A stretch of 64,000 nt of DNA from Segatella paludivivens DSM 17968 = JCM 13650. GTDB lineage: Bacteria > Bacteroidota > Bacteroidia > Bacteroidales > Bacteroidaceae. The stretch lies in assembly GCF_000373185.1 (NCBI RefSeq), contig NZ_KB890634.1, forward strand, positions 1-64,000, given 5' to 3'. The notes beneath the pieces are model-generated. The model was not told the DNA's origin. It made no database searches and worked only from the letters and a program-made list of their open reading frames with translations. Position numbers and translations under genes: made by a program. Shown here piece by piece: positions 53,050 through 62,232 of the stretch (within the stretch, counting starts at the first letter, position 1; every line of letters begins with the position of its first letter).

Positions 53050-54371
53050 AGAAGATAATAAAGCCAATGGAGCGTGAGGCAATCATTCGCTCACTGAGAA
53101 GCGGTATTGTACCAAAAATTGGTCTCCAACATATTCAAGTTGGTAGAGCAAAAGAATTAGACTCATTTATAAAAGACATAACCAACATTGTTGATGGGGG
53201 AAATTCTTTTCGATTAGTAATTGGAGAGTATGGTTCAGGAAAGACTTTTTTTTTATCACTTGTCAGAAGTATTGCGTTAGAGAAAGGACTTGTCACTTTA
53301 AATGCTGACTTGTCTCCAAGCAAGAGGATTTGTGGTAGTCAAGATCAACCAAAGAAATTAGTTTCTGAACTTATAGCAAATATTTCAACTAGAACTAAGC
53401 AAGATGGTAATGCGCTTAGCTACATATTGGAAAGAGTAATCACTTTGGCAAACAAAGAAGCCCAAACCAATAAAGATGACGTAGCTTCTGAAATATACAA
53501 AATGCTTAAAGAATTGGAAGATTATTATGGAGGGGAAAGTTTCATAAAGGTTATAGCTTGTTATTGGTACGCATATAATAACAATAATGATGATCTTAAA
53601 AGCAAATGCATAAAATGGTTACGTTGCGAATACAAATCTAGAACAGATGCTAAAAAAGATCTCAATGTGAGAGAAATCTTAGCAGACTATACTTTTTTCA
53701 ATATAATGGAACTTTATTCTGTACTTGTCAGAAAAGCAGGATATAAAGGATTACTTATATGTCTTGATGAAATGGTTAATCTATATAAGATAACAAATTC
53801 TCAATCTCGCAAATCAAACTACGAAGAAATACTAAACATATTGAATAATACATATCAAGGTACAATATCAAATATTGGTTTTATTATGAGTGGTACACCA
53901 GATTTTCTTACAGATGAAACAAGAGGACTATATAGTTATGAAGCATTAAGATCACGACTGGCAGAAAACAACTTTGCTAAGAAGATTGGAATAACTGATT
54001 ACAACTCAACGGTACTACGATTAGCAAATCTACATCAAGAGGAACTACTTTTACTATTAAAAAATATTCGCAATGTTTATGCATATGGGAAAAAAGATTC
54101 ATATCTTGTACCAGATGAAGCTATTATTGCATATATGAAACATTGCAATTCGGTAATTGGTGAAAGTTATTTTAGAACTCCACGAAATACAATAAAGGGA
54201 TTTATAGATCTATTATCAGTGCTTGAGCAATCCCCCCAAAGCAAATGGGAAGATCTTGTTGAAAAAACAGAAGTTACAGAAGATATAGAATCTGACAATT
54301 TAAGTTATTTAATGACGAATGAAAAATCAGATTCTAATTTAAATGAAGAATTTGCGTCGTTTAATATATAA
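53046..54371 (+). CDS. sngB: DUF2791/BrxD-like ATPase, Shango defence subunit B
   Basis: A 441-residue P-loop ATPase of the DUF2791 (BREX BrxD-like) family. It opens with the family-typical MEREAIIRSLRSGIVPKIGLQ and VGRAKELDSF. Walker A is GEYGSGKTF (60-68) and Walker B LLICLDEMV (236-244). A sensor-like IMSGTPDFLTDETRGLYSY and an RTPRNTIKGFIDLL segment near the end are also family features. It overlaps sngA by 4 bp and ends 6 bp before sngC, so the three are translated from one message. No other BREX component is nearby, which argues for Shango over BREX. Confidence 0.83.
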   Translation: MKKIIKPMEREAIIRSLRSGIVPKIGLQHIQVGRAKELDSFIKDITNIVDGGNSFRLVIGEYGSGKTFFLSLVRSIALEKGLVTLNADLSPSKRICGSQDQPKKLVSELIANISTRTKQDGNALSYILERVITLANKEAQTNKDDVASEIYKMLKELEDYYGGESFIKVIACYWYAYNNNNDDLKSKCIKWLRCEYKSRTDAKKDLNVREILADYTFFNIMELYSVLVRKAGYKGLLICLDEMVNLYKITNSQSRKSNYEEILNILNNTYQGTISNIGFIMSGTPDFLTDETRGLYSYEALRSRLAENNFAKKIGITDYNSTVLRLANLHQEELLLLLKNIRNVYAYGKKDSYLVPDEAIIAYMKHCNSVIGESYFRTPRNTIKGFIDLLSVLEQSPQSKWEDLVEKTEVTEDIESDNLSYLMTNEKSDSNLNEEFASFNI

Positions 54372-54377
54372 AACGAT

Positions 54378-56534
54378 ATGAAACCATCTTCGTTAACATT
54401 ATTAGATATTAGAATCCAAAAATGGATAGCACGACAAGGTTGGAATTCTCTTCGAGAAATACAAGAGAATTCCATACCACCTATATTGAGAAAAAATTGC
54501 GATGTAATCATTAGTGCTTCTACAGCAGGAGGAAAGACTGAGGCCGTCTTTCTTCCTGTAATAAGTCAAATTCTCAAATCAAAAAGGAACAATGGATATC
54601 AAGTTTTGTACATAAGTCCATTAAGAGCTTTAATAAATAATCAGTATGAACGGTTAATAAAAATGGTTTATGGATTAAACATACCCATAACTTCTTGGCA
54701 TAGTGATGTACCAAATAATATCAAAGTAAAATCCTTAAAAAATTCTGATGGAATTCTTATTATAACACCAGAATCTTTAGAATCTTTTTTAATAAATCGT
54801 AAGGATGAAGCACATAATTTATTCAAAGCAATACAGTATGTAATTATTGATGAATTACACACATTCATAGGGAACGAGAGAGGGATACAATTACAATCTC
54901 TGTTGTCAAGAATTGAACATTGTCAGCAAAGAGTGATACCAAGAATTGCCATGAGTGCAACATTCTCTGATTACAATTTCGTTAAAAAATTCTTAAGAAA
55001 CGATAGTATAATACCATGCGAGATACCATCAAAAGGCGATGATTCTCATCAAATGATGATAATTATTAAAGAATATACAACCAAAGATCATATCTCATAT
55101 ATTAAAAATATCACTGAAGATATATTCAAAAGACTTAGAGGTAGTAATAATCTTATTTTTACAAATAGCCGCTATGATTCTGAAAAATATGCATCATTAT
55201 TATCAAATATGTGTAAAAGACTATTTATTCCAGATGCATTCAGAGTTCATCATGGTAGTTTAAGTAAAACCATACGAGAAAAAACAGAAAAAGATTTACA
55301 GAATGGTTTGTATCCCATTTCTGTCTTTTGTTCTTCTACATTAGAACTTGGTATAGATATCGGCAAAATAGAATCTATAGCTCAAATTGAATCAATAAAT
55401 TCTGTATCTAGTCTAATGCAAAGGCTGGGACGCTCCGGACGAGCAGGAGATTCTTCCAAATTAAGAATATATTCTATTGATAGAGGTAACAATATTATGT
55501 ATTATTTACGTAGTAATCTTGTCCAAAATATAGCAGCTGTAGAACTCACAAAAGAAAAACATTTCCAAAGCCCAGACATTTCTGGTTATCACTTTTCAAC
55601 TCTAATACAACAGATAGTTGCTATTATTGGGCAATTTGGTAGCTTTCATCCAAAGAATGGATGGAAGCTCCTTTGTCAAGAAGGCGCTTTTTGTAATATC
55701 TCAGCTAAACTTTTTTTGGAAATTATAAAGTCTTTAGCAAAAAATGATATTATATCACAAATGAGAAATGGTCAAATTATTATTGGTTCAAAAGGAGAGA
55801 GTATTCTTAATAAGAAAGATTTTTATTCCGCATTCAATAGCGATAAAGGATACATGGTTATAAATAAGAATAATACAGTCCCCATTGGTTATATTAAAGA
55901 AGATCCACAAGTAGGAAACTCTATTATTTTAGCAGGAATAAGTTGGAAAATAGAATATATAAACTATAGGAATAATAAGGTTTATGTAACACAAAACGGA
56001 CTAGGAAATATAACACACTACTCTGGGAGTCTCGTTCCCAAAGACAATATTATCATACAAAAGATGCGAGATATATACTTATCGGATGAAATATATCCGT
56101 ACCTTGATAAAAATACTAATACTCCCAAGCACTTATTAAGAGCACGCTCTTTTCTTAAGAAAATTGGACTGGATAAGAGTTCTATAATACAATACCGCAC
56201 TAAAACCTATATTTTTACTTGGGCAGGCGATAAAATTAACAAAACGATCTACTTAATGGCTAAATATTATTTAGATAAACGCATTAGCTACAATCATTTA
56301 TATATTACAGACCTCAAAATAAATGATATAGAATCAATTATTAGATTTGGTAAAGTAGATGCTATTGAGTTAGCAAATCTTATAAACCGAGGAGCTAAAG
56401 AAAAGCAAAAATACGACTATCTACTTTCTGATGAGCTTTTGAATATTGAATACGCAAATACTTATTTAGATATAGACCATGCTTGGGAAATATTAATAGA
56501 ACTAAATAGTTATATAATTTTAAAGATGCAATAA
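54378..56534 (+). CDS. sngC: DEAD/DEAH superfamily II helicase, Shango defence subunit C
   Basis: A 718-residue SF2 helicase of the Lhr/BrxHI-like group. Motif I is STAGGKTE (48-55), motif Ia SPLRALINNQ (80-89), motif II DELH (158-161) and motif III SAT (193-195). The second RecA domain has FTNSRYDSEKYA, STLELGIDIG and motif VI QRLGRSGR (349-356). The C-terminal 350 residues are a helical/winged-helix extension of no recognisable nuclease type. It is probably the DNA-remodelling component of the defence complex. Codon use is strongly A/T-biased, as in the other two genes, suggesting joint transfer. Confidence 0.85.
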   Translation: MKPSSLTLLDIRIQKWIARQGWNSLREIQENSIPPILRKNCDVIISASTAGGKTEAVFLPVISQILKSKRNNGYQVLYISPLRALINNQYERLIKMVYGLNIPITSWHSDVPNNIKVKSLKNSDGILIITPESLESFLINRKDEAHNLFKAIQYVIIDELHTFIGNERGIQLQSLLSRIEHCQQRVIPRIAMSATFSDYNFVKKFLRNDSIIPCEIPSKGDDSHQMMIIIKEYTTKDHISYIKNITEDIFKRLRGSNNLIFTNSRYDSEKYASLLSNMCKRLFIPDAFRVHHGSLSKTIREKTEKDLQNGLYPISVFCSSTLELGIDIGKIESIAQIESINSVSSLMQRLGRSGRAGDSSKLRIYSIDRGNNIMYYLRSNLVQNIAAVELTKEKHFQSPDISGYHFSTLIQQIVAIIGQFGSFHPKNGWKLLCQEGAFCNISAKLFLEIIKSLAKNDIISQMRNGQIIIGSKGESILNKKDFYSAFNSDKGYMVINKNNTVPIGYIKEDPQVGNSIILAGISWKIEYINYRNNKVYVTQNGLGNITHYSGSLVPKDNIIIQKMRDIYLSDEIYPYLDKNTNTPKHLLRARSFLKKIGLDKSSIIQYRTKTYIFTWAGDKINKTIYLMAKYYLDKRISYNHLYITDLKINDIESIIRFGKVDAIELANLINRGAKEKQKYDYLLSDELLNIEYANTYLDIDHAWEILIELNSYIILKMQ

Positions 56535-56818
56535 ATACAAACTAAAAAACACAATTGAATTTCCCTATCATTTCTCTTGTTTTTAGCTACGTGAGCTTCG
56601 GATCCTCTCTCAAAGCCCATAAACAGAGGCTTTGACGATACGTAGCTGGTAGGATTTAGCTACGATAGCTACGTTTTAGCTACGGCAACTTGGATTATTT
56701 GGAGGATGGAATGTATTTCATAATTGAATTTGTCAAAGAAACGTTACTGCATCTGAGGGACTGAGGATGGATACATAGATTCAGTAAACGAAAACAGAAT
56801 TTTCAAGCTTGATTAAAC

Positions 56819-56854
56819 GTTCTGCCGAATTCCACTGAATTCTCTGCAAAGATA
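56819..56854 (-). repeat. Diverged third copy of the promoter-leader repeat
   Basis: Begins GTTCTGCCGA and ends TGCAAAGATA like the two 36-bp repeats at 33661-33768, with a different middle (two GAATTC). On the minus strand it reads TATCTTTGCA...TCGGCAGAAC, a -7 box plus the same downstream sequence. Transcription would run leftwards, antisense to the end of the helicase gene. Confidence 0.6.
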
Positions 56855-57136
56855 CTTCAAGATTTTTATCCATGCAATGAAATCAAGTTTGGGCAGTTAG
56901 CCAAAGTTTCAATTACTGGTGCTACACATAATAACACATGCGCATACGCACACTTTGGATTTTTCAAAAATACCAGCGTCGAAATGTCTATCCGTTGAAT
57001 ATCAACTTGTTAGACTTCTTTTCGAGAATAATCAAGTGACGAAAATGTGTCAAGCAAAAATCTAATTGAGTACTTTTCATAATCTTCTAATACAAATTTT
57101 TGCGGAAAACTAAATTGCGTTTCGTGTTACTTTGCC

Positions 57137-57159
57137 GAGTGATAAGGCCCTTATCACTC
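57137..57159. repeat. 23-bp perfect palindrome (R3)
   Basis: Arms GAGTGATAAGG and CCTTATCACTC around a central C. Apart from the central base it is identical to the second R1 palindrome (520-542). Confidence 0.8.
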
Positions 57160-57753
57160 CCCAAAACAACGTAAATCGCAATGCATTTCTTCGTAAAAAG
57201 CATGATAAAATTTGAGGCTTCTTCGTCATATCACCGTCATCATATATTATTAAAAATGACAGATAATATATTGATATTCATTATGTTGACACTTCGACAC
57301 TAGTATTTTTAAAAAGTCCTAAGTGCGTGCGCGCACGTACATAATATATAATAGAAATAGACAACGTAGCTAGAACGTAGCTTTCGTAGTTAAATTGACC
57401 TAGCTACGTATCGTCAAAGCCCCTGTTTATGGGATTTGCGAGAGAATACGTAGTTCACGTAGCTAAAAAGCACGAAAAACGTAGGGAAAGCCCCCTAAAC
57501 ATACAAAAATCAAATCGACACAGAGAAATTTAAGCCAAAAATAATATGCTACACTACATTATATGTAGATACGAGTATAACTGTTTGCAATGCGCAATAT
57601 AGTAATAAATTACACAGAAAAAGATGTTTTTTTCTTTTACTATGCATTTTTTTACTATCATAGCCTCATATCAAAGTGAATGGTTAGTTATGCTGTAGCT
57701 ACATAACTACAAAACAACATACCTGCATTTTATTATTTTTTGATAATCATTTT

Positions 57754-57783
57754 TTGATAATCGCAATAAAAGTACTATATTTG
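57754..57783 (+). promoter_or_regulatory. Promoter of the AAA ATPase gene
   Basis: TTG (57754-57756), 19 bp, TATATTTG (57776-57783) followed by C: a near-perfect Bacteroidota promoter, 22 bp from the start codon. The -33 region is part of a tandem duplication of TTTTTTGATAATC. Confidence 0.75.
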
Positions 57784-57805
57784 CGGAATCAAACAAGAAA
57801 CAATT

Positions 57806-58948
57806 ATGTTGAACAACCCTTTCATAACAAATGGATATGCTGGTCCTGAGTATTTTTGTGATCGCAAAGATGAAACAAGAAAAATTACAGACCTGTTAGT
57901 CAATGAGAATAATCTTGCCCTTATGTCGCCTCGACGTATTGGCAAGACTGAACTTATAAATCATTGTTTCAACCAACCTGAGATAAACCAAAACTACTAT
58001 ACTTTTATCATCGACATCTATTCCACATCTTCTGTTTCAGACCTTGTTAATGTATTTGGTAAAAGTATTATAGACGGACTACGTTCAAAGGGTAAGAAAG
58101 TCTGGGAAAAATTAATCCAGACATTAACGTCTTTGCGCTCTGAAATTTCATTTGACATCAATGGTCTTCCCGTATGGAGTGTTGGTGTTGGAGCTATAAC
58201 AAATCCAGAAGTGACTTTAGACGAGATATTCACTTATCTACAGCAAGCAGATAAGCCTTGCCTTGTGGCAATAGACGAGTTCCAGCAGATAACATACTAT
58301 GGCGACAATAGAATCGAAGCACTTTTGCGTACATATATACAAAGATGTACAAATGCACATTTCATATTTTCTGGCTCACATCGCCACCTAATGGGAGAGA
58401 TATTTGTATCACCGTCACGACCTTTTTATCAGAGCGTTACACTAATGAATTTAAAAACACTAACTGTTGAGAAATATAGCGAATTCGCATCTAAGAAATT
58501 TGAGGAACGCAACAAACATCTAGAAGTAGAAATAATAAAAGAATTATTCAATAGATTTGAAGGCGTCACTTCCTACATACAACGTGTAATGAATGTACTG
58601 TTTCTTAAAACTCCTCAGAACGGTACATGCTCAAAAGATATGCTTGATGATGCAATAAACTATATCTTAGATATGTCATCAGACACCTACGAAACCATAT
58701 TGCGACAAATGGCAGAAAAGCAGCGTAACACGTTCCTTGCCATTGCCACTGAAGGTAAAGCCAGAAATGTTACAGGCGGATTTTTTTCAAAGAAATATCA
58801 CCTACCATCACCAAGTTCGGTAAATTCTGCGATCAAAGGATTATTAGAGAAAGATTTTATCACACAGAATGATGGAGCATATTCTGTGTATGATCAGTTT
58901 TTCAGCCTATGGATAAAGAAATTTGTTTTAGGCAATACAGCTCTTTAA
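57806..58948 (+). CDS. AAA ATPase of the archaeal-ATPase (PF01637-like) group
   Basis: A 380-residue protein. Walker A is SPRRIGKTEL (41-50) and Walker B CLVAIDEFQQI (152-162). SGSHRHLMGEIF and SPSRPFYQSVTLMNL are the sensor segments typical of this STAND-like group. The C-terminal 90 residues form a winged-helix-like domain (GFFSKKYHLPSPSSVNSAIKGLLEKDFI). Bacteroidota often carry many paralogues, with function unknown. It directly follows the Shango cassette and R3 but has its own promoter, so membership of the defence system is not supported. Confidence 0.85.
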   Translation: MLNNPFITNGYAGPEYFCDRKDETRKITDLLVNENNLALMSPRRIGKTELINHCFNQPEINQNYYTFIIDIYSTSSVSDLVNVFGKSIIDGLRSKGKKVWEKLIQTLTSLRSEISFDINGLPVWSVGVGAITNPEVTLDEIFTYLQQADKPCLVAIDEFQQITYYGDNRIEALLRTYIQRCTNAHFIFSGSHRHLMGEIFVSPSRPFYQSVTLMNLKTLTVEKYSEFASKKFEERNKHLEVEIIKELFNRFEGVTSYIQRVMNVLFLKTPQNGTCSKDMLDDAINYILDMSSDTYETILRQMAEKQRNTFLAIATEGKARNVTGGFFSKKYHLPSPSSVNSAIKGLLEKDFITQNDGAYSVYDQFFSLWIKKFVLGNTAL

Positions 58949-59079
58949 AAAAAATTAGACTATGAAAAATATCTTTTATATATGGACGGTTTCTTATAGC
59001 CTACTAATAATGGAATGGAATAGAATGTATGTAGGCAGAGAACTTCCTCGATGGCATTAAGTAATAAAAAGCAAAAACC

Positions 59080-59370
59080 TTATTTCTTCACGTTTAGGTA
59101 CACCTTTAAGGCATCCACATAATCTTCAAAAGCCTGTTTACCCTTGCTAGTCATGCGACATAAAGTGCGCGTTTTCTTTCCTTCAATAACTCTTTCTGTT
59201 GAGATATATCCAGCAGCAGATAATTTATCTAATTGCACACTTAAGTTACCGGCTGTAGATTCTGTCTTTTTTCGCAGATATACAAAGTCGGCTTCATCTA
59301 ATGACATTAGAATAGAGACAACAGCAAGTCGTAGTTGGGAGTGTAGTAGTGGATCTAATTCCCTTAACAT
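59080..59370 (-). CDS. Winged-helix transcriptional regulator (HTH_34 / MarR-ArsR-like)
   Basis: A 96-residue small regulator that is almost entirely one winged helix. HSQLRLAVVSILMSLDEADF begins the domain, TAGNLSVQLDKLSAAGYI is the recognition helix, and YISTERVIEGKKTRTLCRMT forms the wing. It overlaps the membrane-protein gene by 7 bp and is the last gene of an operon starting at 62619. The promoter of that operon carries two identical palindromes (62657-62673 and 62738-62754), so autorepression is likely. A ligand site is not visible. Confidence 0.87.
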   Translation of the reverse strand: MLRELDPLLHSQLRLAVVSILMSLDEADFVYLRKKTESTAGNLSVQLDKLSAAGYISTERVIEGKKTRTLCRMTSKGKQAFEDYVDALKVYLNVKK

Positions 59371-59984
59371 GCCTTGTTCTCCTTTCTTTTAAGTATATGA
59401 CCAGGGATTGCCATCATTATTATAAATGATAAACCAAACATAAGATGCCAAGATATATTTGGAAGTATATTTAAATATAGAGCTGTGAGCATATACAAAC
59501 CGAGACCAATTCCAACAAATGGAAGATAGGCTATCCATTTATTCTGAATAATTATTCCTGTGATTGCAACTCCTATACCAACATAGATAGCTGATAACGG
59601 CATCATTAAATCTAGCGAATTATATCTTCCATAGATAAAGCCGATGCAAAGAATAACAGCAAATGTTACAATAAACATAGAACCCATAGCATACCAGACA
59701 TGATCAATAACTTTATTGATGTATGTCATTACTGTTGGACGCTTGCGATGGTTCAAGACTTCCATGAATATCCAAAATACAAACATTAGTAACCACAGAA
59801 ATCCACAACTTTTCCATCCTGTCAACTGAAACACAGAATATATTACTATAGACAATGCTGCAGTGAAGTATCCCCAATATATGAAATGGTTACCACTTCC
59901 TATTTCCATATATTCCTTTGTAGATTGTATCATTTGAGAAATAAGTTCTAAACTCTCTTTCTCGTCTATATTCTTTTCTTCCAT
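59364..59984 (-). CDS. Integral membrane protein
   Basis: I start at 59984 (206 residues, MEEKNIDEKESLELISQMIQ), since the 37 codons before this ATG look unlike a protein N-terminus. About six membrane spans follow a charged cytoplasmic N-terminus, e.g. FIYWGYFTAALSIVIYSVFQL, SMFIVTFAVILCIGFIYG and LMPLSAIYVGIGVAITGIII. Pairing of such a protein with an HTH_34-type regulator is common in Bacteroidota. It is probably a membrane partner or sensor. Function unknown. Confidence 0.75.
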   Translation of the reverse strand: MEEKNIDEKESLELISQMIQSTKEYMEIGSGNHFIYWGYFTAALSIVIYSVFQLTGWKSCGFLWLLMFVFWIFMEVLNHRKRPTVMTYINKVIDHVWYAMGSMFIVTFAVILCIGFIYGRYNSLDLMMPLSAIYVGIGVAITGIIIQNKWIAYLPFVGIGLGLYMLTALYLNILPNISWHLMFGLSFIIMMAIPGHILKRKENKAC

Positions 59985-60069
59985 TATAGTATATTTGTTT
60001 GCAAAATTATAAAAACTTCTGTAAAATAGTTCCTTAGACTGTCTTTTTATTGGGTAATATTGTAAATAG

Positions 60070-62223
60070 TCATAGTTTCTTAGACATTCTTGCACGATCT
60101 TCGCTAGAACTATTTTCGACCCTTCTTGATATTATTTTACTACCCTTATTAAAATTATATGTTAATGATAAACTTATCAATCTACCTGTTGATCCCATTA
60201 AATTTCTGCTTTTAATGGAGTATTCACTAAGTTCGGATTGATATCTCGCAGATTCGTTTAGTATATTATCTATTCCTGCTGCCAGCAATATTTTATCTTT
60301 GGCAAATGTCTTTTTAAGTTTAAAGTTTATACTGTTGCTTGATTTTATTGAACTATTGCCCGAGTACAAACGATTGTGCATATCATATTCAATTTCTGCA
60401 TCGTATTTGTAAGGAAGGTGCATGTTAGCTACACAATTAATAAACACCAGATTGTGATTACTATAATTATCTTTAGCTGTCATTTGTATGCATTGTCTGA
60501 CCATAGTCAAATTGGTGTTTAAATCAATAAACTTGCCAAATTGAAACGGTGCATTTATGTTTATAAACCAATGATTCTCACGATTGTGATTTTCATAAGT
60601 TATATAAGATACATTTTGATCTTTCGAATCTTGCTTTGCAAATTCTCTTATCAAATCAGTATATAAATCGCATCCTATGGTTAGCGTATATTTATAATCG
60701 TGTATAAGTGTTGCACTTATTCTGTTTATGTATGAAGGCTTCAGATCAGGATTACCTATCTGATATGAATATTGCGACAATTCTATACGGTTTGGATTAA
60801 GTGCATCAAAAGCTGGTCGTTCTATCTGCCTAGCATATCTCATTGAAATCATCCACCTTTTCATTTCGTCAAATGAATATCCAAGAATGACATGAGGGTA
60901 TATGTTAGAATAGTCTTTTTTCATATTGACATTTTTATTTGTTGTCTTGGTATTTTCAGCTCTTAATCCCGCTATTATTTGCCATTGCTTTATCTCGGTA
61001 TTAATTTCGGCATAAGCAGCAAATATATGCTCGTTGTATCTTGAAGAGTAATTATAATCTAAAATATCTTTCCACTGATTATCAACAAAGGATTGATAAC
61101 TATTGTCATTGATCATTTGTGTTGTTGTGAACTTTATTCCTGTAAGTAATGCCGTCCCGCCAGTTAAAACCTTCTTGTAAGAAACATCTGTGGAAGCAAT
61201 ATTGTATGTTGATGAAAGATTACTTCTGTAAGTAGAATCTCGGTTGTTCCATAATAACATGAGATTATATAAATTATGATTTACTGATTTCTTCTTAACA
61301 TAATCAACCATTATTTTAAACATAGAACCGTTATTATCAAATTTTCTTTGATAATTTAGTGAACCAGATAGCATATTGAATTTCATTCTCTGAGAATATT
61401 GTGCATTGCTATTTTGTATATCATTATTGTATGTCAGATATGAACAACTATTTGTGTTCATATCAGTATAATCGTGAAAATACCCAAGCTCAGCGCCAAT
61501 TGTTCTCAATGAATCAATCTCATAAAACATACCTGCACTTATATTCTGATTATTAGCCGGCGTATTTACGTCACCGAAACTTGAATAATGGTTTATATTG
61601 TCTCTGTAATAACGTGTCCCCAATATTGAACCTCTGTCGCTTGTTGTCCATGAACCAGAACCAAATGTATAAAAGTCTAATTTATGTTGATGCATATTGT
61701 AGGAATATGAAGGACGCATTGCAAAACTTTTATCAGATGCCATTCCTTTAACAGCTATGCTACCTTGATAGTCATCTGTGTGTTTATGTCTGAGTTTTAT
61801 CTTGATAATGCCACCCCTTGCATCTGCGTCATAACTGGCTCCTGCAACAGGGAAAACCTCTATACTTTCTATATCCTTAGAACTTAAACTTCGAATATAA
61901 GATATTAGATTGTCTCCTGAAAGTCTAATTTCTCTATCGTTTATAAATACTTTTGCACCACTGCTACCATTGATAGTTATATCTTTGCCGTTTAATGCTA
62001 TGCTTGGAGTCTGCCTAAGAAGCTCTTCTCCATTTTTATTTTCATTAATCGAAATAATCTTTATAAATTTATCTGCTTTACTTATGATACTCTGTGATTT
62101 AACAACGACTTCCTTAAGTTGTATTGGTTCTTTATTTAACGTTGTCATATTCGTGGAATCCGTTTGTGCATTGCATGGCAATACACAAACAACAAATCCT
62201 ATTATGAGATTATGCGTCATCAT
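60070..62223 (-). CDS. Outer-membrane beta-barrel receptor (TonB-dependent-like)
   Basis: A 717-residue outer-membrane protein with a signal peptide (1-19, ending PCNAQ). It lacks the usual carboxypeptidase-like N-terminal domain. The plug region has IQLKEVVVKSQSIISKADKF, LLRQTPSIALNGKDITINGS and IEVFPVAGASYDADARGGII. The rest is a barrel with YARQIERPAFDALNPNRIEL, matching the outer-membrane beta-barrel family 3. Bacteroidota receptors of this type have unknown ligands, possibly metals or peptides. It is 9 bp after the DUF2141 gene in the same operon. Confidence 0.87.
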   Translation of the reverse strand: MMTHNLIIGFVVCVLPCNAQTDSTNMTTLNKEPIQLKEVVVKSQSIISKADKFIKIISINENKNGEELLRQTPSIALNGKDITINGSSGAKVFINDREIRLSGDNLISYIRSLSSKDIESIEVFPVAGASYDADARGGIIKIKLRHKHTDDYQGSIAVKGMASDKSFAMRPSYSYNMHQHKLDFYTFGSGSWTTSDRGSILGTRYYRDNINHYSSFGDVNTPANNQNISAGMFYEIDSLRTIGAELGYFHDYTDMNTNSCSYLTYNNDIQNSNAQYSQRMKFNMLSGSLNYQRKFDNNGSMFKIMVDYVKKKSVNHNLYNLMLLWNNRDSTYRSNLSSTYNIASTDVSYKKVLTGGTALLTGIKFTTTQMINDNSYQSFVDNQWKDILDYNYSSRYNEHIFAAYAEINTEIKQWQIIAGLRAENTKTTNKNVNMKKDYSNIYPHVILGYSFDEMKRWMISMRYARQIERPAFDALNPNRIELSQYSYQIGNPDLKPSYINRISATLIHDYKYTLTIGCDLYTDLIREFAKQDSKDQNVSYITYENHNRENHWFININAPFQFGKFIDLNTNLTMVRQCIQMTAKDNYSNHNLVFINCVANMHLPYKYDAEIEYDMHNRLYSGNSSIKSSNSINFKLKKTFAKDKILLAAGIDNILNESARYQSELSEYSIKSRNLMGSTGRLISLSLTYNFNKGSKIISRRVENSSSEDRARMSKKL

Positions 62224-62232
62224 CTGATTGTC

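Larger units (their letters stand above)
56535..57805. repeat. Element R3, non-coding repeat region
   Basis: 1.27 kb without a credible gene. Each end carries the hairpin core also found in R1/R2, here in inverted orientation: CAAAGCC/GGCTTTG with loop CATAAACAGA at 56611-56634 (minus) and CAAAGCCC/GGGATTTG at 57415-57438 (plus). Each core is flanked by several GTAGCT/AGCTACG motifs. Between them lie a promoter-like repeat (56819-56854), a 23-bp AGTGATAAGG palindrome (57137-57159) and CGTGCGCGCACG (about 57327). The right end contains the promoter of the next gene. Confidence 0.7.

Noticed and set aside
53046..54371. BREX system, suggested by the BrxD-like ATPase
   Set aside because: No BrxA/B/C, PglX or PglZ genes are near; the TerB_C neighbour and single helicase fit Shango better.
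57806..58948. AAA ATPase as a fourth member of the defence cassette
   Set aside because: It is separated by 1.27 kb of non-coding DNA, has its own consensus promoter and less A+T-biased codons.
58962..59060. A 32-residue open frame after the AAA ATPase gene
   Set aside because: Starts 13 bp after the stop and could be translated, but has no signal, family or conservation evidence.
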